From positions 62,001 through 126,000 of the forward strand of contig NZ_PNCJ01000007.1 of NCBI RefSeq assembly GCF_005887115.1: DNA of 64,000 nt, given 5' to 3'. This DNA comes from Pseudoalteromonas rubra. Lineage in GTDB: Bacteria; Pseudomonadota; Gammaproteobacteria; Enterobacterales; Alteromonadaceae. Below are positions 28,626-38,497 of this stretch, piece after piece. The notes below the pieces were generated by a model. It searched no databases, had not been told where the DNA came from, and saw nothing but the letters and a program-made list of their open reading frames with translations. The stretch's first letter is position 1; every line of letters starts with the position of its first letter. A program made the translations under genes and the position numbers.

Positions 28626-30968
28626 ATGCGAAACTACCTACTGCTCTCTACATTTGGGATCCTCGTAGCCTGTGGCGGCTCCTCAGGCGGTGATAAAACC
28701 CCGACTTCAGACCGTGCACAAACAAGCGTCAATCAGGCCCCCTCGGTCAGCGTTCAAGGCAACACCCTCATTAATGCCGGTGACACATTGTCTCTCACCA
28801 CCTCAGTATCTGATCCAGAAAATGATACTGTTACGGGGGAATGGACAAGCTCACTACCCGGTGTGAAGTTCGTCGCAGCAAGCAATACCTTGCATCATGT
28901 CATCTTCCCGGATGTTAATGAGCAAACAGAGGTCACCTTGACCTATACGGTGACAGACAGTCACGAAAACCGAGCCAGTAAAACCTGGCAGGTCACTGTA
29001 ATGCCAAACTCTACAGCTGGATACATTGAACTTGCCGACACCATGACCCTTTACAGTGGAGGGCATGCTTCCATCACAGCTGTGTTTGCGATGAACTCTG
29101 ATATCGAAAAAGTTGTTTGGCGCACCGATGGCTTTGAACTGGCCAATCAGACAACCCAATCGGGTTTTGATACCCGCGCAGGGGAAAGTACCTTTAGTTT
29201 CGAACTACCTGAAATCACTCAAACACAGCACTTTGACATTATATTCGAAATTACAACCAGTGACGAAGTCATCACCAAAACCATCAAAGCCACACTGGCA
29301 CCAGAATCTGAACCATCACTCAGTGTCAGCCTGCCTGAGCAGGTTGTTGTGAATGAAAAAAATTCGCTGACAATCCAGGCAACAACAGCCAATACAGATG
29401 ACATAATCAGCTATGAGTGGCAATGGCAGGGTACACCTCAGCCTTCTCAACAAACTCAGGGCAAAGCTGCCTATACTTTTAGCGCCCCAGAAGTAAGTGA
29501 AAACCAGACTTTTACCCTGCTGCTCACAGTGACGATGAAGGGCAACATAAAAAAAACGGCTGAGACATCCGTTGTGGTGCAAAACGTCACCGACTTGCAG
29601 GGCCTTGAGCTCACCATGGACCGCTCGCTCGCGGTGCCGGGACAAACAATCACAGTGCATTCCAATTTAACGAATTTCGATGATGTTGAAAGTGTTTCAT
29701 GGAATATTACTAACTTTAGAGATGAACTACTGGAAAAATCGAACGATAAACTCGTGATTACCATCCCGGACGAAGACATCATTCAAACTTCTCCACAAAT
29801 TGAGTACAAAGTGAAGCTCAAAAATGGTACTGAGCGATCCACCTATGCTTATTTCACCTATGTAAACAGCACAGCAGCTGAAACCCTGATGATAGTCAGA
29901 GACCCCGGCGAATTTTCCATTTATCCGGACGTCCCAGCCACGTTAGACCTGGCATTTAATGGCCACGTTGATATCGAAGAAGTCTTAGTCTCAAGCAGTG
30001 ATTACGACCCCTATGATACCCTTCAAACGATTCACACGGGTCAGAATTTAACGCTGAACCTGCATAAGAAAACGATTACCCGAAAAGGCCTGGCTGTCAT
30101 CAAGATCACAGCTAAAGCCGGTGATATTGTGCGTGAAAGTACACTCCTTGGCACGGCTCATGACGCCATCGTCGTCCCCTATGCTGGCGTAGAAGAGACC
30201 TATGTAATGGGTAGCGAAGCACAGGTCTTTGGACAAGTTTTCCACCTGAATAATAAACCAGGCATGCCGAGTCACTGGCAGGCACAGAATACAGATGATA
30301 ACGTAACCATTAAGCAGGTGTCTGATACCAGTGCCTCTATCAAATACAATGGTGAAACAGAAGGCACGCTGACGTTTGAATTTCACGCCACAGATGAGCA
30401 TGACAAGAGCGACTATAGTGATGTCAAACTGAGATATGAAAACAACTACATTGTCCGAGGGGATGACTATGTTTGCAAAGTGACGGGTGGTAAGTTTGAA
30501 TCTTGTCGTGAAATACTGGGTCAAACACTCCCCCTGGATGCGCCTGTTGAACTCAAGCAAATGATCACTAAAGGCGACTATGCCTGCTTGCTTGGCAATT
30601 ATGGTGCTGTCGTTTGTAATGCTAAGGGCGATAATCCAGTGAAAAACGTGCCTGCACAATTGCTTGCAACAAAACTTAACGCCGTCGACGCAAACAATGT
30701 ATGTGCTCAGCTAAGCGATGCCAGCTGGCAGTGTTGGGGTAGTCGAGGCACCGAGCTGACGGATCTACTTGCGGAAAATGCAACCGTACATAAAGTGCTG
30801 GCAAACGGGGCCCTCACCTGTCTGGTTAGTAACAAAGACATCAAGTGTTATGACGGTGACACGCAAACCAAGCTAATCGAAAACGTATTACCGCAAGACC
30901 TGTTGCTCTACACCAGAGAAATTTGCTACCGAACACGTCGCGGGACTCTAAAATGCGACATTGAGTAA
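28626..30968 (+). CDS. Large surface lipoprotein with PKD-like repeats and RCC1-like tail
   Basis: This is a 780-residue protein. AAGGAAT lies upstream of the ATG, and a lipoprotein signal ends in LVAC (Cys16) followed by GGSSGGD. Residues about 35-450 contain successive beta-sandwich-like units with PKD/cadherin flavour (SVSDPENDTVTGEW, LTYTVTDSHENRASKTW). The last 170 residues change character: they carry repeated C-x(n)-C pairs such as YACLLGNYGAVVCNAKGD, NVCAQLSDASWQCWG, LTCLVSNKDIKCYDG and ICYRTRRGTLKCD, a pattern typical of degenerate RCC1-type (regulator of chromosome condensation) repeats in bacterial surface proteins. Function unknown. Confidence 0.85.
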   Translation: MRNYLLLSTFGILVACGGSSGGDKTPTSDRAQTSVNQAPSVSVQGNTLINAGDTLSLTTSVSDPENDTVTGEWTSSLPGVKFVAASNTLHHVIFPDVNEQTEVTLTYTVTDSHENRASKTWQVTVMPNSTAGYIELADTMTLYSGGHASITAVFAMNSDIEKVVWRTDGFELANQTTQSGFDTRAGESTFSFELPEITQTQHFDIIFEITTSDEVITKTIKATLAPESEPSLSVSLPEQVVVNEKNSLTIQATTANTDDIISYEWQWQGTPQPSQQTQGKAAYTFSAPEVSENQTFTLLLTVTMKGNIKKTAETSVVVQNVTDLQGLELTMDRSLAVPGQTITVHSNLTNFDDVESVSWNITNFRDELLEKSNDKLVITIPDEDIIQTSPQIEYKVKLKNGTERSTYAYFTYVNSTAAETLMIVRDPGEFSIYPDVPATLDLAFNGHVDIEEVLVSSSDYDPYDTLQTIHTGQNLTLNLHKKTITRKGLAVIKITAKAGDIVRESTLLGTAHDAIVVPYAGVEETYVMGSEAQVFGQVFHLNNKPGMPSHWQAQNTDDNVTIKQVSDTSASIKYNGETEGTLTFEFHATDEHDKSDYSDVKLRYENNYIVRGDDYVCKVTGGKFESCREILGQTLPLDAPVELKQMITKGDYACLLGNYGAVVCNAKGDNPVKNVPAQLLATKLNAVDANNVCAQLSDASWQCWGSRGTELTDLLAENATVHKVLANGALTCLVSNKDIKCYDGDTQTKLIENVLPQDLLLYTREICYRTRRGTLKCDIE

Positions 30969-30978
30969 GTTATCTTTC

Positions 30979-31012
30979 AAACAGTTGCGGTAAAATACCG
31001 CAACTGTTTATC
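30979..31012 (+). terminator. Intrinsic terminator after the RCC1-like lipoprotein gene
   Basis: A perfect 14-bp stem (30979-30992 with 30996-31009, loop AAA). The 3' T-run is short, overlapping the stem, so strength is uncertain. Confidence 0.7.
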
Positions 31013-31130
31013 ACCAGTCTCTGATCTGCTGCGATTCCCTCTCATACACGCTGTATTTTGCCCACCAATACTTTACAAAAGTCCGATTAGAAGACAAACT
31101 AAAGTCATAATCACCTGAACTAATACTAAT

Positions 31131-31571
31131 ATGAAATTACTACTTACTTTTTCAACTGTAATCCTATTGATGTTGTCCGGCTGTGGTGGTGATGATGATG
31201 CGGCACGTGGAGATAAAAATACGCCGGGATATGCAGCTACGGTTTTCTTTGACGCCCTGTACAACAAAAAAGACATGGAACTTGCGCTGAGCCGCTCAAC
31301 GCCTCGTATGGGCAGAATCATGCGCTCTTACGGCACCCCCTCTCAATTCGCCAGAAACCTCGTTAATATGCAATATGATCAGGTGACCATCGAGGTAGAC
31401 ATGACCAACCAGAGCTTGCGGGAACAATATGGTAATGAGGCCAGGATCAACCTGATATTCACCGGCATGTTACATGGAGAGCAAGTGGACGACATGCGCA
31501 GCGTTCAACTTATCAGACGCAAGGGCGAGTGGTACGTTGATAAGATCAACGCAGATCCCTTTGCCCGCTAA
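31131..31571 (+). CDS. Small lipoprotein, DUF4878/NTF2-like
   Basis: This is a 146-residue protein with a lipoprotein signal MKLLLTFSTVILLMLSGC (Cys18) followed by GGDDDAARGD. The mature part, with YAATVFFDALYNKKDMELAL early and VQLIRRKGEWYVDKI at the end, fits the NTF2-like/DUF4878 fold (helix pair then beta-sheet, ending in G-x-W-x-V/I). Function unknown. It is convergent with fadE. Between them, a 9-bp hairpin (31618-31626 with 31635-31643) has no T-run. Confidence 0.8.
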   Translation: MKLLLTFSTVILLMLSGCGGDDDAARGDKNTPGYAATVFFDALYNKKDMELALSRSTPRMGRIMRSYGTPSQFARNLVNMQYDQVTIEVDMTNQSLREQYGNEARINLIFTGMLHGEQVDDMRSVQLIRRKGEWYVDKINADPFAR

Positions 31572-31691
31572 TGTGATCTGTCCTCCCCCCCGATGTAATC
31601 AGAATACGGGTGGTTCACCTAGCCAGACATGACCCTGGCTAGGAAAACGCATTTCACGCGCTTAAAAAAACACGTCTATATATTCAGCAGG

Positions 31692-33956
31692 TTAACCAGC
31701 CTTATCCACACTTAAAGCAAGCCGACTGCTGTGGAACCAATCGACCAACAATTCGCGCTCTTCTTCATCAATAGCACATTCCGCCACTGCCATCGCAAGC
31801 TGCTCGTCGGTATTTAAAGCAAGTAGGTTTGTCTGATGAGCTTTCTGCCAGCGTTCAAACTTGTGTAGCCCCTGTTCACATTTTGGAAATAACTTAAACG
31901 CCTGCTCTAATGCCTCCAGCCCAGCATGCCCTGAGGTGCTACATAAACTGCTGACGCGGGCAAGAGTCAGTTTATTGCGATATAAACTGTCACACAACTC
32001 AATGACGAGCTTATCCGAAGGCCCCGCCTCCCCCCTGCCAAAAGGCATAAACCACCTTTTTGCAATCGTTTTAAGTCCATCTGGCGCAAAGTTGTCAATA
32101 AAGCCCTTGTAAGCCTGCTCGAACGCACTGAGATGATAATGCATGGCGTAATGCAACAGGGGTAAATCGCTACACTGACGGCCATCGTCCTCAAACTTTT
32201 TCAGTGCACAAGAACCCAGATAGAGATGGCTTAACATATCGCCTAACCTGGCTGAACGCATTTCTTGTAGTTTTAACTTACCGCCGAGTACAAGCATCGC
32301 AAGATCGCTCTGAATGGCTAAGATTTGGCTATACCAGGTTAAGGTTTTATAGTATCTGGCTACCTCTCCGCCAACAGGGGCAGATGAAAAGAAACCTAAG
32401 GTCAGCCCATTAAAAGACGCTTTAAGAAATGTTTTGCAGCTGTGTGCCAGATGTTCAGTCAGAACTTTGTCGAACTGAAGTAACGCCGCCTCCGCATCTT
32501 TTGTTTGTACCGCTGCCATTTCTTTCAACACATAAGGGTGACAACGGGTCGCGCCCTGGCCAAAAATCATCAGATTGCGCGTCAAGATGTTTGCTCCTTC
32601 GACCGTAATACTAATTGGCATGCCCTGATAATGCAGAGCCAGATAGTTTAGAGGACCTCTTTGAATTGCCTTGCCACCGTGTAAGTCCATTGCATCATTG
32701 ATACTGAGCCGTGCCATTTCAGTTAGGTGGTACTTAGCAATCGCCGTAATGACCGCCGGACTTTTATTCAAATCGATCGCCAGAGCAGTATTTTGCCGCG
32801 TTGCTTCTATGCTGTAGCTCAGCCCAGCAATTCTGGCTAAGGCTGACTGAACCCCTTCAAATCGACACAAGGGTTGTTTGAACTGTCGCCGTACACCGCA
32901 ATACGCCGTTGTTGCTCTGGCGCTCAGTTGAGCCGTACCTGCACTCAATGCCGGCAAAGAGATACCCCGACCTGCACTCAGGCAAGCCATCAGCATACGC
33001 CACCCTTTTCCTATACCTTCTTGCTCTCCGATGACCCAGTCTAACGGGATAAACACTTCCTGCCCCTCGGTCGTTCCATTCATAAAAGCCAGGCCCATAG
33101 GATCATGCCTGGGACCAACTTTTACACCTTCATGGTCGGTGGGTATTAAGGCACAGGTAATGCCCAATTCACTCTGTTCAGCCAGCAAATGGTCAGGATC
33201 ATACACTTTGAAAGCCAACCCCAATACAGTTGCCACGGGCGCTAACGTGATATAACGTTTTCGCCAGGTAACTTTCAGGCCTAAGGTCATTTCACCATTA
33301 AACTCTTGCTTGCAGACAACAGCAAAATCGGTGATCCCACCCGCATCGGATCCTGCCTCCAGTGATGTAAGCGCAAAGCACGGCAGTGCAGAGCCATCTG
33401 CAAGCTTAGGCAACCACCTCTGCTGTTGTTGCGCTGTACCGAAATGAAGTAGCAGTTCGGCAGGTCCAAGGCTATTGGGCACCATCACAGTCACTGCCGT
33501 CGATAAACTACGGGTTGCAATTTGCGCGACAATGGCCGAGTTTGCCTGTGCACTGAATGCTTTACCACCAAATTTTTCGGGAATGATAAAAGAAAAAAAG
33601 CCTTTTTCTTTCAAAAACTGCCAAACATCAGGCGACAAATCGCCTGCAGCACAGATCTGATTTTCATCCAACATCGTCATGAGTTCAGTCAGCTCATGTT
33701 CGATAAAGTCTCGTTCCCGGTCGCTCAGTGCTGGTTTACCCGTTTGTAACCAGTGCGACCAGTTTGGTTTGCCACTGAACAAACTGGCGTCCCACCAGGT
33801 ATCCCCGGCTTCCATCGCTTCGCGTTCTGTTTGTGATAATTGTGGAAGCGCACGCTTGAAATACGCCATAGCCGGGCCCGACACGACTTTCAGCCTGGCT
33901 TCCTTTATGTAAAAAATGAAACATACAGCAATAATGAGCAGTATCAGTAACCACAT
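31692..33956 (-). CDS. fadE: Acyl-CoA dehydrogenase FadE
   Basis: This is a 754-residue flavoprotein for the first step of fatty-acid beta-oxidation. An N-terminal membrane helix (MWLLILLIIAVCFIFYI) is typical of FadE. Acyl-CoA dehydrogenase blocks include FIIPEKFGGKAFSAQANS, CFALTSLEAGSDAGGITD and AMDLHGGKAIQRGPLNYLA; the C-terminal DUF1974-type extension is present. E. coli FadE is about 814 residues, so this is slightly short but complete. It stands alone between a small lipoprotein and an M2 peptidase gene. Confidence 0.93.
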   Translation of the reverse strand: MWLLILLIIAVCFIFYIKEARLKVVSGPAMAYFKRALPQLSQTEREAMEAGDTWWDASLFSGKPNWSHWLQTGKPALSDRERDFIEHELTELMTMLDENQICAAGDLSPDVWQFLKEKGFFSFIIPEKFGGKAFSAQANSAIVAQIATRSLSTAVTVMVPNSLGPAELLLHFGTAQQQQRWLPKLADGSALPCFALTSLEAGSDAGGITDFAVVCKQEFNGEMTLGLKVTWRKRYITLAPVATVLGLAFKVYDPDHLLAEQSELGITCALIPTDHEGVKVGPRHDPMGLAFMNGTTEGQEVFIPLDWVIGEQEGIGKGWRMLMACLSAGRGISLPALSAGTAQLSARATTAYCGVRRQFKQPLCRFEGVQSALARIAGLSYSIEATRQNTALAIDLNKSPAVITAIAKYHLTEMARLSINDAMDLHGGKAIQRGPLNYLALHYQGMPISITVEGANILTRNLMIFGQGATRCHPYVLKEMAAVQTKDAEAALLQFDKVLTEHLAHSCKTFLKASFNGLTLGFFSSAPVGGEVARYYKTLTWYSQILAIQSDLAMLVLGGKLKLQEMRSARLGDMLSHLYLGSCALKKFEDDGRQCSDLPLLHYAMHYHLSAFEQAYKGFIDNFAPDGLKTIAKRWFMPFGRGEAGPSDKLVIELCDSLYRNKLTLARVSSLCSTSGHAGLEALEQAFKLFPKCEQGLHKFERWQKAHQTNLLALNTDEQLAMAVAECAIDEEERELLVDWFHSSRLALSVDKAG

Positions 33957-34104
33957 GGTAAGAGCACCTTCCAGTTATTGGCGCTTTAAGTATGGAACAA
34001 ATGCCACTTAACTCAATATTTTTACATCGCTTGTCTGGTGTGAATTGTCGCAGTCATTCGACACTGGTATCATCCACACTCTAATAACGATAATTGGAAC
34101 AATG

Positions 34105-35916
34105 ATGGCACTACAATTCAAACTCAGCCTGGGCGCCTTAGTGGTTGCCGGGGCACTCTCTGTGAGTGGGTGTAACTCAACCACCAGTTCAACATTGACG
34201 GAAAAAGACGCAGAGGCGTTTCTGACCAAAGCGGAAAAAGAGCTGCGGGATTTAAGCTATCGTAGCTCACGTTCAGCCTGGATTTACGCCAACTTCATCA
34301 CCGAAGACACTGCGTCACTGGCTGCCGACGTGAGCCAGGAATACACCGAAAAGTTGGTTGCACTGGCCAATGAAGCCGCCAAGTTTGACGAGCTGGCACT
34401 GAGCTACGACAACCGTCGCAAACTGGACAAGCTTAAACTCAACCTGACTCTGCCAGCGCCAAAAGATGCTGAGAAAACAGCCGAGTTAGCAAAACTATCT
34501 GCTGAGCTTGACGGCATGTACGGTAAAGGTAAGTATTGTAAAGACGACAAGTGTATGAGCCTGGGTGAAATGACATCCAAAATGGCTAACAGTCGCAACT
34601 ACGAAGAGCTCTTAGATGTCTGGCAAGGCTGGCGTCAGGTTTCTCCGCAAATGCGCCCGCTTTATAAAGATCTCGTTTCTTTAGCTAATGAAGGCGCCCA
34701 GGAACTGGGATATCGCGATACAGGTGCTATGTGGCGCAGCAAGTACGATATGCCTGCCGATGACTTTGCCAAAGAGTTAGATCGCATCTGGGGTCAGGTC
34801 AAACCGCTGTATGACTCACTGCACTGCCATGTACGTGCCAAGCTAGGCGAGAAATATGGTGAAGACAAAGTACCTCAGGATCAGCCTATTCCAGCGCACC
34901 TGTTAGGCAATATGTGGGCTCAGCAATGGGGCAACATCTACGACTTAGTTGCGCCTGAAAACGCTGACCCGGGTTACGATGTAACCGAGTTGCTTGAAAA
35001 ACACAATTACGACGAAATCAAAATGGTTAAAGGTGCTGAGAAGTTCTTTACTTCGATGGGCTTTGAACCACTGCCTGAGACTTTCTGGACGCGCTCATTG
35101 TTCACCAAACCAAAAGATCGCGACGTACAGTGCCATGCCTCAGCCTGGAACCTGGATAACAAAGACGATCTACGTATCAAGATGTGTATCCAGCGCACTG
35201 GTGAAGAATTCTCAGTTATTCACCACGAGTTAGGCCACAACTTCTATCAGCGCGCCTACAACAAGCTACCACTGTACTATCAGGAAAGTGCCAACGATGG
35301 TTTCCATGAAGCGATCGGCGATACGATTGCCCTGTCAGTTACACCTGGCTACCTGAAAGAAATTGGCCTGCTGGACCAGGTGCCTGACGAGTCAAAAGAC
35401 ATTGGCTTGCTGATGAAAATGGCACTGGACAAAATCGCCTTTATCCCTTTTGGCCTGTTAGTTGACCAATGGCGCTGGAAAGTTTACTCCGGCGAAATCA
35501 GCCCGGCTGAATACAACAAAGCCTGGTGGGAGTTACGCGAGAAGTATCAGGGCCTTCAGGCGCCAGTTGCGCGTACTGAAAACGACTTTGACCCGGGTGC
35601 AAAATACCACGTACCAGGTAATGTACCTTATACGCGCTACTTCCTGGCACATATTCTGCAGTTTGAATTCCACAAAGCCCTGTGTGAAATATCAGGTAAC
35701 AAAGAAGCCATTCACCGTTGCTCTGTGTACAACTCAAAAGAAGCCGGTGAACGCTTAAATGCTATGCTGGAAATGGGCAGCAGCCGACCATGGCAGGAAG
35801 CGCTGGAAAGCGTCACTGGTAGTCAGCAAATGGATGCCACCGCTATCCTGGATTACTTTGCACCACTTCAGACCTATCTGGATGAGCAAAACAAAAACCG
35901 CAAGTGCGGTTGGTAA
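34105..35916 (+). CDS. M2-family peptidyl-dipeptidase (bacterial ACE homologue), lipoprotein
   Basis: This is a 603-residue zinc metallopeptidase of the angiotensin-converting-enzyme family, which cuts dipeptides from peptide C-termini. The second of two adjacent ATGs (34105) is better spaced from GGAA. A lipobox SVSGC anchors it, probably to the outer membrane. The zinc site is HELGH (374-378) with the third ligand Glu402 in DGFHEAIGD. Further conserved blocks are NMWAQQWGNIYDLV and KDDLRIKMCIQ. It probably helps use external peptides. A terminator follows. Confidence 0.94.
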   Translation: MALQFKLSLGALVVAGALSVSGCNSTTSSTLTEKDAEAFLTKAEKELRDLSYRSSRSAWIYANFITEDTASLAADVSQEYTEKLVALANEAAKFDELALSYDNRRKLDKLKLNLTLPAPKDAEKTAELAKLSAELDGMYGKGKYCKDDKCMSLGEMTSKMANSRNYEELLDVWQGWRQVSPQMRPLYKDLVSLANEGAQELGYRDTGAMWRSKYDMPADDFAKELDRIWGQVKPLYDSLHCHVRAKLGEKYGEDKVPQDQPIPAHLLGNMWAQQWGNIYDLVAPENADPGYDVTELLEKHNYDEIKMVKGAEKFFTSMGFEPLPETFWTRSLFTKPKDRDVQCHASAWNLDNKDDLRIKMCIQRTGEEFSVIHHELGHNFYQRAYNKLPLYYQESANDGFHEAIGDTIALSVTPGYLKEIGLLDQVPDESKDIGLLMKMALDKIAFIPFGLLVDQWRWKVYSGEISPAEYNKAWWELREKYQGLQAPVARTENDFDPGAKYHVPGNVPYTRYFLAHILQFEFHKALCEISGNKEAIHRCSVYNSKEAGERLNAMLEMGSSRPWQEALESVTGSQQMDATAILDYFAPLQTYLDEQNKNRKCGW

Positions 35917-35940
35917 TTAACCAGCTTAAACATCTTTAAA

Positions 35941-35963
35941 AGGAGCCTGTCGGCTCCTTTTTT
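35941..35963 (+). terminator. Intrinsic terminator after the M2 peptidase gene
   Basis: A 7-bp stem AGGAGCC/GGCTCCT with a TGTC loop followed by five T, 25 nt after the stop. Confidence 0.88.
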
Positions 35964-36044
35964 ATACCCGCCACACTCTGAAACAATTCTCAGCTTTTCC
36001 TATCACTCTCTTATGCGTTAAGGTATCTGCAAAAGGAGTGCACT

Positions 36045-36854
36045 ATGTCACTAAAAAGAATCATGTTATTAAGTCAGTTTGAACTGACACGCTTGTTTGC
36101 CACAAAACGTGGCTGGCTGGCTCTGACAGCCTTCATTATGGTGTGGCTGATAATCTTACGCTACCCCGTCTATCACGCGGTTTCGGTACTAAATAGCCCC
36201 GAATTCTCCGATATCGCCGTACAAATAGCCGGCTCAGTAGGACTATACTCGCTCGCTCGCTGGCCCGAAGCTGAACTGTCGGTTTACTGGATCATTGCCT
36301 TGTTCAGTTTTCCTGTTTTTACTTTGTTCGTCAGCGCAGATCAGACCGTAGAGGACAGTAAACGTGGAACACTCAGATTTCTGACATTGCGGGCCAGTCG
36401 CGGTGAGATCATGCTTGGTCGATTTACTGGGCAAGCCCTCATTTTACTGGCTCTGATCCTTACCTCGGCCCTTGCAGCCTGGGTGCTAATGCTAACACGA
36501 GATACTACGCTGGCGTTCAGTGGGCTGGGTAAATTGATATCAATTACCGCGCTACTGGTGTTGACCACACTCCCCTTTATCGCCCTGATGAGTTTACTCA
36601 ACCTGCTGGCAAGCTCTGCCCGCCTGAGTATCATCTATGCCAGTTTGTTATTCACGATAGGAAACTTATTGATTGGATATCTGGCATCTCACATTGAACT
36701 GGCTGACTGGTTATATTATCTGCTGCCTGGGGTTCATATCAGCGGCATTGCGCCCTGGCATAATATCGACTGGTATACAATTGCGATCCCCCTGCTACAA
36801 TCCCTAACACTATTGGGCTGTGCATACTGGCTAATGAAAAGGAAAGATCTATGA
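36045..36854 (+). CDS. ABC-2 type transporter permease
   Basis: This is a 269-residue membrane protein with about six helices (first near residues 21-38; a cluster from 125 to 215; last near 245-262). The loop DQTVEDSKRGTLRFLTLRASRGEIMLGRF is typical of ABC-2 permeases of the NosY/YhaP kind. AGGAG precedes the ATG. Its stop overlaps the start of the ATPase gene by 4 nt, so the two form one exporter. The substrate is unknown. Confidence 0.85.
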   Translation: MSLKRIMLLSQFELTRLFATKRGWLALTAFIMVWLIILRYPVYHAVSVLNSPEFSDIAVQIAGSVGLYSLARWPEAELSVYWIIALFSFPVFTLFVSADQTVEDSKRGTLRFLTLRASRGEIMLGRFTGQALILLALILTSALAAWVLMLTRDTTLAFSGLGKLISITALLVLTTLPFIALMSLLNLLASSARLSIIYASLLFTIGNLLIGYLASHIELADWLYYLLPGVHISGIAPWHNIDWYTIAIPLLQSLTLLGCAYWLMKRKDL

Positions 36855-37768
36855 GTACCTCAACGCCGTTCGTCATTGAAGTCAACGAGCTGACAAAACA
36901 TTTTGGCAGCAAGTGTGCGTTGGATAAAGTCAGCTTCACCATAGATCAAGGCCATACCATTGCATTGGTTGGCCCCAATGGAGCAGGCAAAACCACACTG
37001 TTTAGTATCTTATGCGGCTTTTTAAGAGCCGACTCAGGGGCTGTTCGCGTATTGGGGCAAACACCCGGTGATAGCTCACTGTTTGGCGTGCTCAGTGCAC
37101 TGCCACAGGATGCTCAACTTGATCCGCGTTTTTCGGTAGGAAAACAGTTAACGTTTTATGGCCAGCTGCAAGGGTTAAGTCGTGTACAAGCTCAGCAAGA
37201 GACTGCGCGGGTCCTTGAGCAAGTCGACCTCAGCAATCAAATCAATGCCAAAGCCTCAGAGCTATCTCATGGCATGAGAAAGCGTATCTGTATCGCACAA
37301 GCTTTGATTGGGAAGCCCAGAATTGTGCTTTTGGACGAGGCGACTGCAGGCCTGGACCCCATCAACGCCAAAGCAATCAGAACATTGGTCGCAGACTTAA
37401 GCAAAGACATAACATTTATATTGAGCTCTCATGATCTGAGTGAGCTCGAGCGCCTGTGCGACACTGTCCTGTATCTGGAAAAGGGGGAACTTACCAGTCA
37501 CCAGCGATACGCGCAAAATGGCTCCGATATCGCCTTCCTCACCTTGCAAGTAAAGCAACCAGACAGCCAAATGCAATCACACATTGCCCAGCTAGCCGGT
37601 GTCAAACAGGTTCGTCAATCACAGCCAGATGAGTTTGTCATAGAATACGATGCCCATCAAAACGCGCTGGATATCGCACTGCTTGAACTTTGCCATCATC
37701 ACGGCTGGGTATATAAGCAATTGATCAACGGTAATACACTCGAAAACCAGCTGTTTGCCACACCATAG
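36851..37768 (+). CDS. ABC transporter ATP-binding protein
   Basis: This is a 305-residue ATPase. Walker A is GPNGAGKTT (41-49), the signature is LSHGMRKR near 140, and Walker B is IVLLDEATAGLDP with Asp162/Glu163; the switch His is in LSSHDLSELE. The signature departs slightly from the usual LSGGQ, as in many drug or NatA-type exporters. The last 90 residues form a C-terminal domain common in this subclass. It energises the permease encoded just upstream. Confidence 0.93.
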   Translation: MSTSTPFVIEVNELTKHFGSKCALDKVSFTIDQGHTIALVGPNGAGKTTLFSILCGFLRADSGAVRVLGQTPGDSSLFGVLSALPQDAQLDPRFSVGKQLTFYGQLQGLSRVQAQQETARVLEQVDLSNQINAKASELSHGMRKRICIAQALIGKPRIVLLDEATAGLDPINAKAIRTLVADLSKDITFILSSHDLSELERLCDTVLYLEKGELTSHQRYAQNGSDIAFLTLQVKQPDSQMQSHIAQLAGVKQVRQSQPDEFVIEYDAHQNALDIALLELCHHHGWVYKQLINGNTLENQLFATP

Positions 37769-37805
37769 GCTAAACTAGAAATTTGTATGTACCGTCAGGG
37801 CAGCT

Positions 37806-38291
37806 ATGAATAAAACTCTCAGACTTATTCGTCATGCTAAATCAAGCTGGCAGGAGCCGATGCTGCACGATATTGACCGCCCGCTAAAGCCCAAGGGCGT
37901 TCGCCGTGCCCAGGCACTGGCAAAACAATTAGGTACGCTGCCTGATACATACATATTTACCAGCCCGGCAAAGCGTGCCCTCGACACTGCTCGCATATTA
38001 CATACACAATGTAATATGACTAAACCGATTGAAATAATACAGGCACTTTATACCTTTGATGCACACGATCTATTGGACTGCCTGCACTTGTTACCTGATG
38101 AATGTAATGATGTGACTGTGGTAGGCCACAACCCAGCTTTAACGACGTTGATTAACCACCTGAGTACAGTTCAATTTGATAACATAGTGACGTCAGGCTA
38201 TATCGAGCTGCAACTAACAGTGCCCCAGTGGCACAAACTGACAACAAACACGGTTTCATTACGGCAAGTTCTCTTTCGCCCCGAACAGTAG
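37806..38291 (+). CDS. sixA: Phosphohistidine phosphatase SixA family
   Basis: This is a 161-residue histidine phosphatase. The catalytic RHG-type motif is LIRHAKSSW (His10), with Arg/His partners in FTSPAKRALDTARI and VTVVGHNPAL. SixA removes phosphate from histidine phosphotransfer proteins; related enzymes act on nitrogen PTS proteins. AGGG lies 6 nt upstream of the ATG. It follows the ABC pair by 37 nt and may be co-transcribed. Confidence 0.88.
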   Translation: MNKTLRLIRHAKSSWQEPMLHDIDRPLKPKGVRRAQALAKQLGTLPDTYIFTSPAKRALDTARILHTQCNMTKPIEIIQALYTFDAHDLLDCLHLLPDECNDVTVVGHNPALTTLINHLSTVQFDNIVTSGYIELQLTVPQWHKLTTNTVSLRQVLFRPEQ

Positions 38292-38497
38292 TTTTAAAAT
38301 ATATCCACTTAGAATAACTAGCCTGCCACTTGCCCATTTAGACAAACGGATTTAACTCGGTGACAACATTCTTTTGCGACATACCTAACACCAAGAGAAG
38401 ATGAATTTTGGATTATTCGAGATTTGGTGTATCAGATTGCATAAGTGGGTCTTATCACGCCAGATCGCGACTCGTAGACCTGGCGCGCTCTCCAATT

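Noticed and set aside
38460..38492. GCCAG/CTGGC inverted repeat downstream of sohB
   Set aside because: Short stem, large loop and no T-run on either strand; not called as a terminator.
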